NCBI GenBank assembly: GCA_016931625.1
Contig: JAFGEK010000069.1
Location: forward strand, 1-55,426
Direction of reading: 5' to 3'
Length of the DNA: 55,426 bases
Source: Deltaproteobacteria bacterium
GTDB lineage: Bacteria > Myxococcota > XYA12-FULL-58-9 > JAFGEK01
Within the stretch, counting starts at the first letter, position 1. Every line of letters begins with the position of its first letter. Positions 1 through 9,482 of the stretch are shown one piece after another. The notes under the pieces were generated by a model. It searched no databases and was not told where the DNA came from. It saw only the letters and a list, made by a program, of their open reading frames with translations. The position numbers were made by a program, and so were the translations under genes.

Positions 1-361
1 CTTATTTTTAATTGATGAAAGTGGTATTTGATAGTTTACGTGTTATAAGCGTTTAAGAATATGCGCTAATTTTTCCTACACGCAGATAAAATAATTTAGC
101 ATTAATAAAAAAGTAATAATGCAATATTTCGTTTTGAAGGTTATTTACAAAATATATTTTTATATCTAATCCCATTGCCAAATTAAATTCATTAAGTTCG
201 TGTTCATCGCCATTTCATACCGTAATGACACTGAGGGTAGATGATTTGAGCACCTGCCAGATTGGTACAGGTGTGTCTTCCGGCTGTCTTTGGTGCTGGA
301 GATTTTATGAAGTTTTCCTCACAACCAATTGATGAACATCAAGAAGTACCGCTTGCTGAAA
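1..361. other. Non-coding left edge, nothing firm
   Basis: No convincing gene. A 24-codon plus-strand reading frame (308-382) runs into the 3' end of the SNF2 gene, has no good ribosome site and resembles nothing I know. A small inverted repeat (CACCTG...CAGGTG, about 271-292) is not followed by a T run, so it is not a clear terminator. The first 200 bases are very AT-rich. Confidence 0.5.
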
Positions 362-2842
362 TCAATTTTCATCATATTTAATACGCATTCTAGTAAGTTG
401 AGGTCGTGTTTTAAGACGAATATTGTTATGCCGTTTTGCCCAGTGACTTATTAATGTTTCATTTTTATAAGCAGGTTCAGTATCTAACGGTGCTAATAAT
501 GTTTGTACTTCATCAGCAGAAAATATCCGTTTGCTGGGATCAGTGTTATGTAAAATATTGTTGGCTAATTCTTGTTTTTGTCTTTGCAGAGCTAAGATAC
601 GTTCTTCAACACTACCAGCGGCGATTAAATTATAAACGAACACCGGACGTAATTGGCCTATGCGATAGGCGCGATCAGTAGCTTGTGCTTGTGCTGCCGG
701 ATTCCACCAGGGGTCATAGTGGATCACAGTATCTGCTTCAGTAAGATTCAAACCGGTACCGCCAGCTTTTAAGCTAATTAGAAATACTTCGGCGCGTCGA
801 TGTTGAAAAATATCAACCTGCGCTTGGCGATCGTTAGTTGCGCCAGTGAGAATAGCGTGACGAATACCGCGTTCTGATAATCCTTTGGCAAGCAGAGCCA
901 ACATAGTAGTGAATTGTGAAAAGACTAAAACACGATGATTTTGTTCAAGTTGAGCTGTAACAATGTCAAAAAATAAATCATATTTAGCCGAAGTGCTTAC
1001 CGTGCGCGCGGCATCAAGGCGCAACAATCGCGGATCGCAACACACTTGCCGCAGTTTCATTAAGGCATCAAGAATGGTTATGGTTGCTCCGGCCATCCCA
1101 CGTTCATTTACCGCTTTGCGAATTTGATCATGAGCGGCTAAGCGAATAGTTTCATAGAGGTCTCGTTGATCATCCGTTAATTCAACAGGTCGAACGATTT
1201 CAGTTTTAGGTGGCAATTCGGGGGCGACGTCACGTTTATGGCGGCGTAAAATAAAAGGTGCTACACGATTACGTAAAGCTATTAGCCGTTCATTACAACC
1301 ACCTTGTTCAATAGGGAGGGCAAAATGATCACGAAAAACATTTTGTGAACCTAATAAACCCGGTACGGCAAAATCAAATAGTGACCACAACTCTTGTAAA
1401 TTATTTTCAATCGGAGTGCCCGATAAACAAAGTCTTCGTGTAGCAGGCAGAGTTTTTACGGCTTGATGAATTTGGCTTCGTGAGTTCTTAATAATTTGAG
1501 CTTCGTCTAATACTAATAGTGAAAAATTAAGCTCACTGAGAATATTTTGGTCACGTAATACTATCGGGTAAGTTGTAAGTACTACCTCACAATGCTTAGC
1601 ACGTTGCCATAAATCGTTTCGTTGAGGACCGTGACTGATAATAGTTCTTAAGGTTGGGGCAAAACGTTGAAGCTCGCGCTGCCAGTTTTTTACTAAGCTC
1701 GTTGGGGTAACTACTAATGCAGGTGTTATTAATTGCTTAGCATCTCGTAATACTAACAAGTGAGAAATAACCTGTAAGGTTTTGCCAAGGCCCATATCAT
1801 CAGCGAGAATTCCACCAACTTGTTGCTCAGCTAAAGCAGTAAGCCAAGCTAAGCCAGCCCGCTGATATGGTCGCAAAGTTGTCTGCAAACCTGCAGGTGT
1901 CCAAGCTGGCTGTTGCCCAAGCGATTTAAATGCATTTGCTTGACGTTTTATAAATGCGTTGGCATTGATGGTAATACTATCATTTTCCTCACTAAAGATA
2001 CGTTCAAGGTTTTTCAAACCAGCGATTTGCAGGTTATTAACTAATAATCGTGAGTCATTAGTCTTATGTCCTTGATTTAATTCTATGAGCACTCTTAAAA
2101 TTTTTAAGAGTCGTTTAGGAGCAATGGTTAAATAGCGATTTATGCCGATTTTAAGACCAACTAAACGCCGAGCAGAGTGTGCTAAAGCATTAAGTTCTAA
2201 ATCAGCCGGAGCTTTATCAATCAGGGTAAGTAAAATAGGTAGTAAGTTTTGCTTTTGTCCATCAACATCGATACCAAGTTCAAGATTCAACCACCCTGGT
2301 GTTTCTTTATCAATACTTGCATACCAAGCACGTTGAGCATCTACAGTTTGCCAGTGGTAATTTGGATCAATATCAACTTTGATACCATAAGCGCGTAGCT
2401 GTGGGATGGCATATGAGGTAAAGGTGCAAAGCGCGTGCATATCGGCTTCAGTATTAATTATATAGTCGGCATTACCGCTGTAACTGCTAGACTCATTAAG
2501 ACAAGCAGTTTCAATGGCACCAAAGCTTTCGATTAAGCGCTGTACCTCTTGTTCAGCAGCGATATCTCGTTCTATTGATTGTATACCGGCATCGCTATTA
2601 CGAAAAAAACGCGTTCGTGAATCACTCATACGAATGAGAGTGCCACCATAATCAAAACGCAAAATAGCAGCTCCGGTGGTTAACACGACATTTTCTTCTA
2701 ATTGATTATCAATTAGCAACGTTTCAGTAAAAAGGTGAAGATGAGCTACAAAAGGCACAGTACTTTGTGCAGTTAATGCAATAGGTGCATAGATTGCGTT
2801 TTTAATAGAGGGCTTCTGGTTTTCCATGAGGCCGAAAGTCAT
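362..2842 (-). CDS. SNF2-family DEAD/DEAH helicase-like ATPase
   Basis: An 826-residue Swi2/Snf2 ATPase, a family of ATP-driven DNA translocases that remodel protein-DNA complexes such as stalled RNA polymerase (RapA/HepA relatives). Both helicase lobes are complete: Walker A DDMGLGKT at 348-355, DEAQ box at 446-449, SGTPIEN at about 474-480, and in lobe 2 the VFSQFTTM, GGTGLNL and DRAYRIGQ motifs. The first 320 residues are a divergent N-terminal region with no zinc-binding SWIM motif visible. ATG start; a second in-frame ATG lies five codons in. It is not obviously co-transcribed with its neighbours. Family assignment is very safe; the cellular role is inferred. Confidence 0.93.
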   Translation of the reverse strand: MTFGLMENQKPSIKNAIYAPIALTAQSTVPFVAHLHLFTETLLIDNQLEENVVLTTGAAILRFDYGGTLIRMSDSRTRFFRNSDAGIQSIERDIAAEQEVQRLIESFGAIETACLNESSSYSGNADYIINTEADMHALCTFTSYAIPQLRAYGIKVDIDPNYHWQTVDAQRAWYASIDKETPGWLNLELGIDVDGQKQNLLPILLTLIDKAPADLELNALAHSARRLVGLKIGINRYLTIAPKRLLKILRVLIELNQGHKTNDSRLLVNNLQIAGLKNLERIFSEENDSITINANAFIKRQANAFKSLGQQPAWTPAGLQTTLRPYQRAGLAWLTALAEQQVGGILADDMGLGKTLQVISHLLVLRDAKQLITPALVVTPTSLVKNWQRELQRFAPTLRTIISHGPQRNDLWQRAKHCEVVLTTYPIVLRDQNILSELNFSLLVLDEAQIIKNSRSQIHQAVKTLPATRRLCLSGTPIENNLQELWSLFDFAVPGLLGSQNVFRDHFALPIEQGGCNERLIALRNRVAPFILRRHKRDVAPELPPKTEIVRPVELTDDQRDLYETIRLAAHDQIRKAVNERGMAGATITILDALMKLRQVCCDPRLLRLDAARTVSTSAKYDLFFDIVTAQLEQNHRVLVFSQFTTMLALLAKGLSERGIRHAILTGATNDRQAQVDIFQHRRAEVFLISLKAGGTGLNLTEADTVIHYDPWWNPAAQAQATDRAYRIGQLRPVFVYNLIAAGSVEERILALQRQKQELANNILHNTDPSKRIFSADEVQTLLAPLDTEPAYKNETLISHWAKRHNNIRLKTRPQLTRMRIKYDEN

Positions 2843-2891
2843 CTATCCGCGTTTTAAGTACTTTTGTAAAGACCATTTTTACATAGATTGT

Positions 2892-4223
2892 TCAAGATTC
2901 AGCCGATGATAAGGTCTTTTTTGTAATTAACGGTTTTGCAGTTAACGAATCGGCCTGTGATTCATGCATAGCATGTTCACCAAAATTGCCACTACCATAC
3001 CCGGTTTCATAGGCACTTTCACCATGTAGGCTCATATCAAGACCAATTTGCTCATCTTCATTATTAACGCGAATATAAACAAATAATTTTAACACTACTA
3101 AAATTACTGTCGTCATAACCATAGCTAAGCCAATGCCAGCAACTACTGCGATAATTTGCTTAATCACTAATGAGAAATTGCCATATAGCCAACCATCAGC
3201 CCCTGCTGCATTAGCAGCTTTAGTAGCAAATACACCAGTAAGTAATGAACCAACTAAACCACCCATCCCATGGCAGGCAAAAACATCGAGACTATCGTCA
3301 ACTTTAGTTTTACCCATAGCTTGAATAGTAAAGAAGCTTACCGTTGCGCCAATAATACCAATTAAAATGGCATACATTGGCATAACAAAACCGGCCGCGG
3401 GTGTAATTGTTACCAAACCAACAACCGCACCAGTTGCAACACCAACTGCTGTAGGTTTACCGTTGCGGATCATTTCTAATGCAGCCCATGTTGCCATGGC
3501 CCCGAAAGCTCCAAGAGTAGTATTTACAAAGGCAAGTCCGGCAATGCCATCTGCAGCCAAGGCAGAGCCAGCATTAAAACCATACCAGCCAAACCACAAT
3601 AAAGCTGCACCTAAAGCCACAAACGGAATATTGTGTGGTTTGTGTGGATGCACACGGTGACCATGTCGTCTACCTAAAATGATTGCAGCAACAAGCGCAG
3701 AAAAACCAGCGCTAACATGAACTACAGTACCGCCAGCGAAATCTAAGGCACCAAGCTTAGCAATAAAACCACCGCCCCATACCCAATGTGCCAGAGGCAC
3801 ATAAACAAGCAGTGACCATAAAACGAGAAAAACCGTATAAGCAGTAAATTTCATACGGCCAATGATAGCGCCAGAAATTAATGCCGGAGTGATGATGGCA
3901 AACATCATTTGAAATGCCATAAAGACAGAATGTGGTATGCTCATGCCACTTTTAGCTTCGGCACCAACGCCAGTAAGGCCAAGGTAATCTAAGCCGCCAA
4001 TGATGGCATTGCCATCAGCGAATGCGAGCGAATAACCACCAATGGCCCAAACAATACCAACAACACAGATTGCGATGAGACTCATCATTATGGTGTTGAG
4101 GACATTTTTAGTACCAGTAAGTCCGCCATAAAAAAAGGCAAGCCCAGGAGTCATCAATAATACCAAGGCCGAGGACACCAACATCCACGCGGTATTTCCG
4201 GTGTCAATGGCAGTAGTGCTCAT
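2892..4223 (-). CDS. amtB: Ammonium transporter (Amt/MEP/Rh family)
   Basis: A 443-residue inner-membrane ammonium channel with about 11 hydrophobic segments. Family signatures are clear: the conserved His of VVHVSAGFSA and the second pore His of CHGMGGLVG (the twin-His pair), plus the WFGWYGFNAGS motif. A hydrophilic tail of roughly 50 residues follows the last helix; the first part is the usual cytoplasmic tail bound by PII proteins and the rest (rich in Gly, Ser, His) looks lineage-specific. No glnK/glnB neighbour lies in the window, which is unusual because amtB is generally paired with a PII gene. Start supported by AAAGGAAA eight bases upstream. A 20-bp palindrome lies about 120 bp upstream. 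Confidence 0.96.
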   Translation of the reverse strand: MSTTAIDTGNTAWMLVSSALVLLMTPGLAFFYGGLTGTKNVLNTIMMSLIAICVVGIVWAIGGYSLAFADGNAIIGGLDYLGLTGVGAEAKSGMSIPHSVFMAFQMMFAIITPALISGAIIGRMKFTAYTVFLVLWSLLVYVPLAHWVWGGGFIAKLGALDFAGGTVVHVSAGFSALVAAIILGRRHGHRVHPHKPHNIPFVALGAALLWFGWYGFNAGSALAADGIAGLAFVNTTLGAFGAMATWAALEMIRNGKPTAVGVATGAVVGLVTITPAAGFVMPMYAILIGIIGATVSFFTIQAMGKTKVDDSLDVFACHGMGGLVGSLLTGVFATKAANAAGADGWLYGNFSLVIKQIIAVVAGIGLAMVMTTVILVVLKLFVYIRVNNEDEQIGLDMSLHGESAYETGYGSGNFGEHAMHESQADSLTAKPLITKKTLSSAES

Positions 4224-4340
4224 GATTGTTTTCCTTTCAGTAGTAAAAAAGTACCGGTGTTAGTGCCCATAAATGCTAAAAGGCGTAGCAAATATGAATG
4301 AGGGCTTATAGCGATAATGAGTACTAACCCTTCAATTAAA

Positions 4341-4360
4341 ATTGTAATATTTATTACAAT
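4341..4360. promoter_or_regulatory. 20-bp palindrome upstream of amtB
   Basis: ATTGTAATA and TATTACAAT arms (9 bp, perfect) are separated by TT, in the AT-rich gap between the GAF gene and amtB. The position fits an operator for amtB, but no regulator is identified. Confidence 0.35.
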
Positions 4361-4466
4361 ATAATTTATGATAAATATGACATAATTAAGTATTAATGTC
4401 TATAGAATTGTATTAATATTAACTATTTTTATAATTAAGCAATAGCAAACGTGCCTAAACCGTACT

Positions 4467-5306
4467 TTAAGATTTTAGCAAGCCAATAAATCCTTCGAGG
4501 GTGTTGCGTTTACGTTCAGACAGGGCGTAGAGGTTAGCCACGTACAAGGCAGTAGCAGCGTGCCCACCGAGCAATTCAAATAATTCATAATCAACCGAAC
4601 CAAAGGCGTCTTTTTGCGAGAGCAAACTAAATAAAGCAATAACACCAATGGTCCGTTGATCAATTTTCAGTGGAATGGCTGCAATGGGTTGTTCGGTTTG
4701 CGTTTTAGTTACTTTTTCTGCAGGAGTAACCCAAATTTTTCGGGTTAATGCAATTTTGGTAATATTATTATCCAGTTCTAACGTTTCATTATTTTTATGT
4801 TTTTCAAGACCTTCGCTTGCAATCAGGGTTAAGTTTTGTTGATTTTCATCAAATAAATATATGCCAAATGCTTCAGAACCAATGAGATTGATAATAATTT
4901 CTTTTACGGTGTTAACGACTTCTGAGAAATCGAGAGTAGAATGTAAACGATAAGTTGCGACATACATTGATAGCAGATCTGAATTTTGTCGCTCAAGGCG
5001 TAAATAACGCTCAGCAAATTTTCTGTTTTCACCTTCTACCGAGTTAAATTGTTTACGGATGATCTCGAGTTCATCACGTAGTTGGGTGACAATATTCTCT
5101 AAATTTTGTGTTTTTTCAGCTAAGGTTGGATTGTTATTAACTTGTAATTGTTGCTCTAAATCGGTTTTTTCATCGCGAAGTTTAGCAATAATAAAACGAA
5201 GTTTTTCGTTTTCTTTAAGTAATTCTTGAGTAAAACGTTTACCTTCTTCAAATAATTCAAGAAAACGATCAGCTGATGCTGGAGTTTGTTTATCACTCAT
5301 CGGCAC
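4467..5306 (-). CDS. Coiled-coil/GAF domain protein
   Basis: A 279-residue soluble protein. Residues about 20-110 form a long heptad-rich coiled coil; residues about 120-270 match a GAF-type sensory fold (HSTLDFSEVVNTVKEII, then GIYLFDEN, IAAIPLKIDQRTIGVIALFS). There is no kinase, cyclase or DNA-binding output domain, so it probably acts by protein contact or ligand sensing. It is divergent from the single-domain response regulator at 5543, and in myxobacteria-like genomes such GAF proteins are often associated with receiver proteins. Ligand unknown. Start chosen at the ATG coding MPMSDKQ; the internal ATG two codons later is equally possible. Confidence 0.75.
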   Translation of the reverse strand: MPMSDKQTPASADRFLELFEEGKRFTQELLKENEKLRFIIAKLRDEKTDLEQQLQVNNNPTLAEKTQNLENIVTQLRDELEIIRKQFNSVEGENRKFAERYLRLERQNSDLLSMYVATYRLHSTLDFSEVVNTVKEIIINLIGSEAFGIYLFDENQQNLTLIASEGLEKHKNNETLELDNNITKIALTRKIWVTPAEKVTKTQTEQPIAAIPLKIDQRTIGVIALFSLLSQKDAFGSVDYELFELLGGHAATALYVANLYALSERKRNTLEGFIGLLKS

Positions 5307-5542
5307 CCCTTTTAGAAATCATCGCCGCTTGTTAATGAGTATGCAAGTCTCGTTAATGCATTGATGCATTTTATTTAAATAATCACGTACTAACCAAGAT
5401 GAAATAGGAATATATGAGAAATGTTGCTAAATTAAAAAGTATGCTTATATAAATTTTTTTTAAGTATATTAATCCATTAGAAAAAATATCGTAAATAAAT
5501 ACGATGTTTTGCGATAACTGAAAAACGAGGTATGCTATAGCT

Positions 5543-5905
5543 ATGAAAACGGTGTTGATCGCCGATGACTCCAGAACTTTTCGAGCTCTTGAGCAAGCAT
5601 TTTTAGTGCAACGTGGTTTTCGTGTAATACAAGCAGGAGATGGGGCAGAAGCATTACGTTTAGTTTATAGCGAAAAGCCCGATCTTATTTTATTAGATAT
5701 TCAAATGCCAGTAATGGATGGTGCTTCGGTATTAGCTACATTAAAATCAAACCAATCAACAAAAACCATACCAGTGATTGTTATTACCACTATTGGGCGT
5801 GATAAAGATCGAGAGATTATGTTACGTGGCGGAGCAGATGATTTTATTTCAAAACCGATCAATGGCGCTGAATTATTAAAAAAAGTAAAACGGTTATTAG
5901 AATAG
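5543..5905 (+). CDS. Single-domain response regulator (CheY-like)
   Basis: A 120-residue stand-alone receiver domain. Acidic pocket DD at 8-9, phospho-acceptor D52 in LILLDIQMP, T82 and K104 (ISKP) are all present, so it should be phosphorylatable. There is no output domain. Upstream, TTGCGA (5509-5514), a 16-bp spacer and TATGCT (5531-5536) form a plausible promoter with the -10 box only six bases before the ATG, though a weak GAGG at 5527-5530 could serve as a distant ribosome site. Partner kinase not in the immediate neighbourhood; the divergent GAF protein is a possible functional associate. Confidence 0.9.
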   Translation: MKTVLIADDSRTFRALEQAFLVQRGFRVIQAGDGAEALRLVYSEKPDLILLDIQMPVMDGASVLATLKSNQSTKTIPVIVITTIGRDKDREIMLRGGADDFISKPINGAELLKKVKRLLE

Positions 5906-5944
5906 GCTTAAGTACCAGACTAATTAGGGACACCCCCTTATTTT

Positions 5945-8464
5945 TTAAGCATTTTGCCCCATTAAAAGCTGTTGTACTTTAGCATCCCACTCAGAGGCTG
6001 AAAAACCTAAGTTGCGAATAGCCTGACGTTTTGCCGGGGCAAGACTCAAATAAGGGGTAAACATTTCACTTGGCCATCTAGCTTTGGGAGTATTACGCGC
6101 AGCCCAACTACGCCCATCCCATCCTAAATTGCGTAAAATGACTTGTTCGCTTTTTGAAAGCTGGGTCCATTCTTCGTTGCTGTTCATAAGCTCGCCAAGT
6201 GAGCGGAGCGAAGAGGGATCTTTAACTAAAGTTTTTCCAGTATATTTTTCTTCAACCATAGTAGCATCATTTGCATCGATATTTGATGCTCTGCTTTTTG
6301 CTAAACTTGGTTGCGGACCACCCAAATCAGGATCATAGTTTCGTTGTATACCCCAACCATCAGCTGGGGCACTCATGCGATGAGGTTTATTAGCTCTTGC
6401 GGTTTGTGGTGCCGTAGAGCCAATAAGAGATTCGGTTTCTCTAGGCATTACCTCAGACAAAGATGAAGCAGCGAGTAGTTGTTCAGATAATTTCTCAATT
6501 ATTTGTTGCGTTACCTGTTGTGCAACTTTTTGTGCAACATTTTGCGCGATGGTTTGTACCAGTTGACTGGCTTGTTCGGGTTGATTAGCGATATTACCTA
6601 ATTGAGAAAAAACCGAAGATAGTTGTGTGTCAATATCGCCAAGTGCAGCATCAGTCAGATTGCCAATGCTGTTAGTTCCGCTCATTGAAGCGCCAGCGCG
6701 AAGAGTACCGCGACCTGCTTTTGCTTGCCCTCTGGCAGCTCCTCCTGTGGCATTGGCTGTGGCATTGGCTGTGGCATTGGCTGTAGCATTAGCACTTTTA
6801 GCCAAACTACCCTTGGTGTTTGGTGTTGCTGCGGTATAAACGTTGGTAGCTGAAGTTTTACCTAGGTTAGGTTGATGGTATCTGGGTTGCATACCCGAAA
6901 CACGTTCTTTAGCGGCACGGGCCTTGCGCATTTGTGGGGTCAAATGTTTATTACGCTTGGCCCGCATACACTTTTTTTGTTCACCTTGGGTATCAGTGAA
7001 TAATTCGTTGGTAGATTCAAATAGAGAATCGTTAAGGGCAATGATATCGTCATCAAGACCTTTAGTTAGCTCTTTAGTGCTGATTTGTTTTGGAGGGTTG
7101 AGCGTCAATAAACTGACGTCTTCAAAGCATTTGCTTTTAGATTTTTGAATAGTTTTAATGGTGTTGCCAGCTTTTTGATAATGGCGCTGTAGTTTATTGT
7201 AATAATTCATTACTTGACTACGATTGCGAGCACGAACTTGCAACGCTTCATCGTCATCAAGACCTTCAGTTGATTGCAGCGTAGGTGGCTGCGGCATTTC
7301 AGACTTTTTCGAGTCTTTTATAAGCTTGCGCGTATCAACTGAAGTAGCCCCACCTTTTTGTACTTGTGCGGACATTTTATTAAGAAATTTATTAACATGG
7401 CATGCGCGACTAGGAAATTCATCTGATTGCAGAGCAATAAGTGATTTATCGGTAAGTGCTCGGTACTCACTTGGTTTACCTGAACCAATTGTTGAAAAGA
7501 AACGTCCTTTATTAACAGCTGTTTGTGCTTTGAATTTAGTATTAGCGGCGAGAGTTTCAAATCCTTGTTTTACCTCAGATTTTCCGTTGGTTTTTGCTAA
7601 TAGCTCGGTTGCCTTGCCACGAGCAAAATTCGGCATCGCTTTAACATTTGGGTTTTGTACAAAGGCATCAACATTTTTTGCCGCTCGTGGTTCTCCTGGA
7701 TTACGCTGCACCATCGACATCGCGGCTTTTTGTGCTGGTCGTGGTGTATTAGTAGTTACTAATGAACCTAACATGTCGGCAGCAGGTTTGACCGACTCGA
7801 ACTGGTTTTTAGCGGCCTGTTGCATACCAAAACGTAAGAATTGATTTTTGGTACCCGCGTCAGCTTTTGAAGACTGCATAAAGCGGCTATTTAATATATT
7901 GCTTGCCGCTTGTTCGGTTTTTGGATTTTCTAAGATGTTTTCATGCAAAATACCAGTTTGTTGGGTGGTATTTATCGCTTTTTCAAAACCAGGTTGTTTG
8001 GTTAATCGATTAAGCGCATTACTCGCCTGTGTTGCCTTAGGAGGGTTTTTGACCATGGTTTGGCGAAATAATTTCTTTTGCGCTTCGGTTAATTTGCTTT
8101 GTATTTCAGTATTATTTTCCCAGTTTGCGACAGCATGTTTTGATTCAGGGCCATCGCTGCCACCCCTTATTTGTTGATACTGACGAAATAGTTCTTCTTC
8201 TTGTTTTAATTCTTGGCGGTTAATACTGGTTTGTCTATTAGTAACTATTTTTTGTGCAACTTTTACAGCAGTTTCTTTTTGTTTTTCACTAACTTGTTGC
8301 TGTTTTTTCGCAATTTTCTTATTTTTTTCAGCGTCTTCTTCAATATCTTTTATTTTTTCATCAGTGTCACTACGATTTTGAATAATCTGCGCAGCGACGT
8401 CGGCATCTAGCCCAGTAGGTATGGGTGCGCCTGAAATATCAACGTTAATTCTTTGCACAGCCAT
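5945..8464 (-). CDS. Large helical-repeat protein, last gene of a type III-like substrate operon
   Basis: An 839-residue protein with no family I can name and no signal peptide or membrane helix. Visible parts: residues about 30-75 form a Lys/Glu/Gln-rich coiled coil; about 110-355 hold roughly five imperfect 36-40-residue helical units, each ending near a Pro/Asn-rich turn; around 560 lies an NATA tetrapeptide repeat; a Gln/Val-rich amphipathic stretch follows (VAQKVAQQVTQQIIEK). The last 70 residues carry a duplicated motif, LSKSEQVILRNLGWDGRSW and LSLAPAKRQAIRNLGFSASEW. The start has a good AGGTGG site. It ends the five-gene operon led by a SycD-like chaperone (11585 to 5945), so secretion by a type III machine is a hypothesis from context only. 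Confidence 0.7.
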   Translation of the reverse strand: MAVQRINVDISGAPIPTGLDADVAAQIIQNRSDTDEKIKDIEEDAEKNKKIAKKQQQVSEKQKETAVKVAQKIVTNRQTSINRQELKQEEELFRQYQQIRGGSDGPESKHAVANWENNTEIQSKLTEAQKKLFRQTMVKNPPKATQASNALNRLTKQPGFEKAINTTQQTGILHENILENPKTEQAASNILNSRFMQSSKADAGTKNQFLRFGMQQAAKNQFESVKPAADMLGSLVTTNTPRPAQKAAMSMVQRNPGEPRAAKNVDAFVQNPNVKAMPNFARGKATELLAKTNGKSEVKQGFETLAANTKFKAQTAVNKGRFFSTIGSGKPSEYRALTDKSLIALQSDEFPSRACHVNKFLNKMSAQVQKGGATSVDTRKLIKDSKKSEMPQPPTLQSTEGLDDDEALQVRARNRSQVMNYYNKLQRHYQKAGNTIKTIQKSKSKCFEDVSLLTLNPPKQISTKELTKGLDDDIIALNDSLFESTNELFTDTQGEQKKCMRAKRNKHLTPQMRKARAAKERVSGMQPRYHQPNLGKTSATNVYTAATPNTKGSLAKSANATANATANATANATGGAARGQAKAGRGTLRAGASMSGTNSIGNLTDAALGDIDTQLSSVFSQLGNIANQPEQASQLVQTIAQNVAQKVAQQVTQQIIEKLSEQLLAASSLSEVMPRETESLIGSTAPQTARANKPHRMSAPADGWGIQRNYDPDLGGPQPSLAKSRASNIDANDATMVEEKYTGKTLVKDPSSLRSLGELMNSNEEWTQLSKSEQVILRNLGWDGRSWAARNTPKARWPSEMFTPYLSLAPAKRQAIRNLGFSASEWDAKVQQLLMGQNA
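6747..6794 (-). repeat. 12-bp in-frame tandem repeat (four copies, last one diverged)
   Basis: GTGGCATTGGCT on the plus strand is repeated three times exactly, followed by one diverged copy. It codes the NATA repeat of the 839-residue protein. Copy-number changes would stay in frame and alter only linker length. Confidence 0.8.
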
Positions 8465-8547
8465 GGCGCCACCTATTGTAAATTGAGCTAGGGAAAATAG
8501 ATAGTTAGCCCCAGCTCGGTTTATTAAAAATCTAATCCCAAGTTTGC

Positions 8548-9390
8548 TTAACCAGCAAACTTGCGAATTACTCCTTGAGCAGTATCATACAACATTTTTG
8601 AGATATTTGATATCATCTGCAGCGTTTGTTGTTGTTTTTGTAAAGTATTTTGCATATCGGTGTTTGCTAGTTGAGCATCTTCACCAACTGTACTCATTTT
8701 TTCTTCGAGTTCTTTAATATAATCTTCTAATTCTCTTTTAGTAGTGCATTTATTATTTGAGTCAGGCTCACCAATTAATGGTTCATCGCCAAAAAACTGA
8801 GTTTCAATAGGTGTTTTGCTGAAATCTACCTTAGCGTCGTCTTTGGCGTCATTTGGTAATGGTTTTAAGCAATCGCGAGCAGCTTTTAACTCGGCGCGAA
8901 TTTGTTTTCTTATTTCATTGTAAAATTTAACTTTTTTGGCAAACAGGTGAAGATCTTCGGTAGATGAGAGGTATGCATCACGCAATACTTGTTGTACTAA
9001 AGCATTGGGATCAATACAGCCACCGTTTACCGCCATTTTGTTTACAAATTCACTCCAACGTTTTTGTATTTCGCTGCTAGGAGCAGCATCAAAAATGCCA
9101 TGACAAATATTTGATAATTCAGCTCGATCTTCAGCACTGAAATTATGGGCATTTTCGTTAGTTAGATCAGGGCCGAAAGTTGGGTTAAGCGAAAACTCAG
9201 GTATCGGGTATTCATCGTCAATATCGACATTTTCGATACCAGTAAAAGATTCGAACGCTATTTCGGTACTACTGCCATCTTCATCAAATTGATCATCAAT
9301 TTCATATAACTCATCTTCAGCGGCTATAACGACTTCTGAGCCATCTTTTGATGCTGTATTTTTGTTTACGTTGTAATCAACGGAAGTCAT
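8548..9390 (-). CDS. Acidic coiled-coil protein of the SycD-like chaperone operon
   Basis: A 280-residue protein, very acidic over its first 90 residues, then helical. The C-terminal 50 residues form a coiled coil ending in an amphipathic segment (LQMISNISKMLYDTAQGVI). A short C-terminal helix after a coiled coil is a general trait of type III filament and tip proteins, but I cannot show homology. There is no signal peptide or membrane helix. The start has a strong GAGGAGA site. A 6-bp-stem hairpin (9426-9445) lies in the 92-bp gap before it and might tune expression within the operon. Function unknown. Confidence 0.65.
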   Translation of the reverse strand: MTSVDYNVNKNTASKDGSEVVIAAEDELYEIDDQFDEDGSSTEIAFESFTGIENVDIDDEYPIPEFSLNPTFGPDLTNENAHNFSAEDRAELSNICHGIFDAAPSSEIQKRWSEFVNKMAVNGGCIDPNALVQQVLRDAYLSSTEDLHLFAKKVKFYNEIRKQIRAELKAARDCLKPLPNDAKDDAKVDFSKTPIETQFFGDEPLIGEPDSNNKCTTKRELEDYIKELEEKMSTVGEDAQLANTDMQNTLQKQQQTLQMISNISKMLYDTAQGVIRKFAG

Positions 9391-9482
9391 GTAATTCTCC
9401 TCGAAATAGGCGTTATTATTTGTTTAGAGGAGCACGTCTTCCTCTTGGCTAATTTACAGCTAAAGACAGCAATAAGAAAAAA

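Noticed and set aside
5926-5940. GGGACACCCCC-type stretch, with similar ones near 11041 and 34321
   Set aside because: The three stretches share only a few bases and different contexts; not enough to call a repeat family.
6747-6794. Phase-variable on/off switch at the 12-bp repeats (also 20347-20394)
   Set aside because: The unit is a multiple of three, so copy changes cannot shift the frame.
7224-7844. 206-residue plus-strand frame and other long frames opposite the 839-residue gene
   Set aside because: They are antisense to a gene with strong operon context and a ribosome site, and their low-complexity translations resemble no protein.
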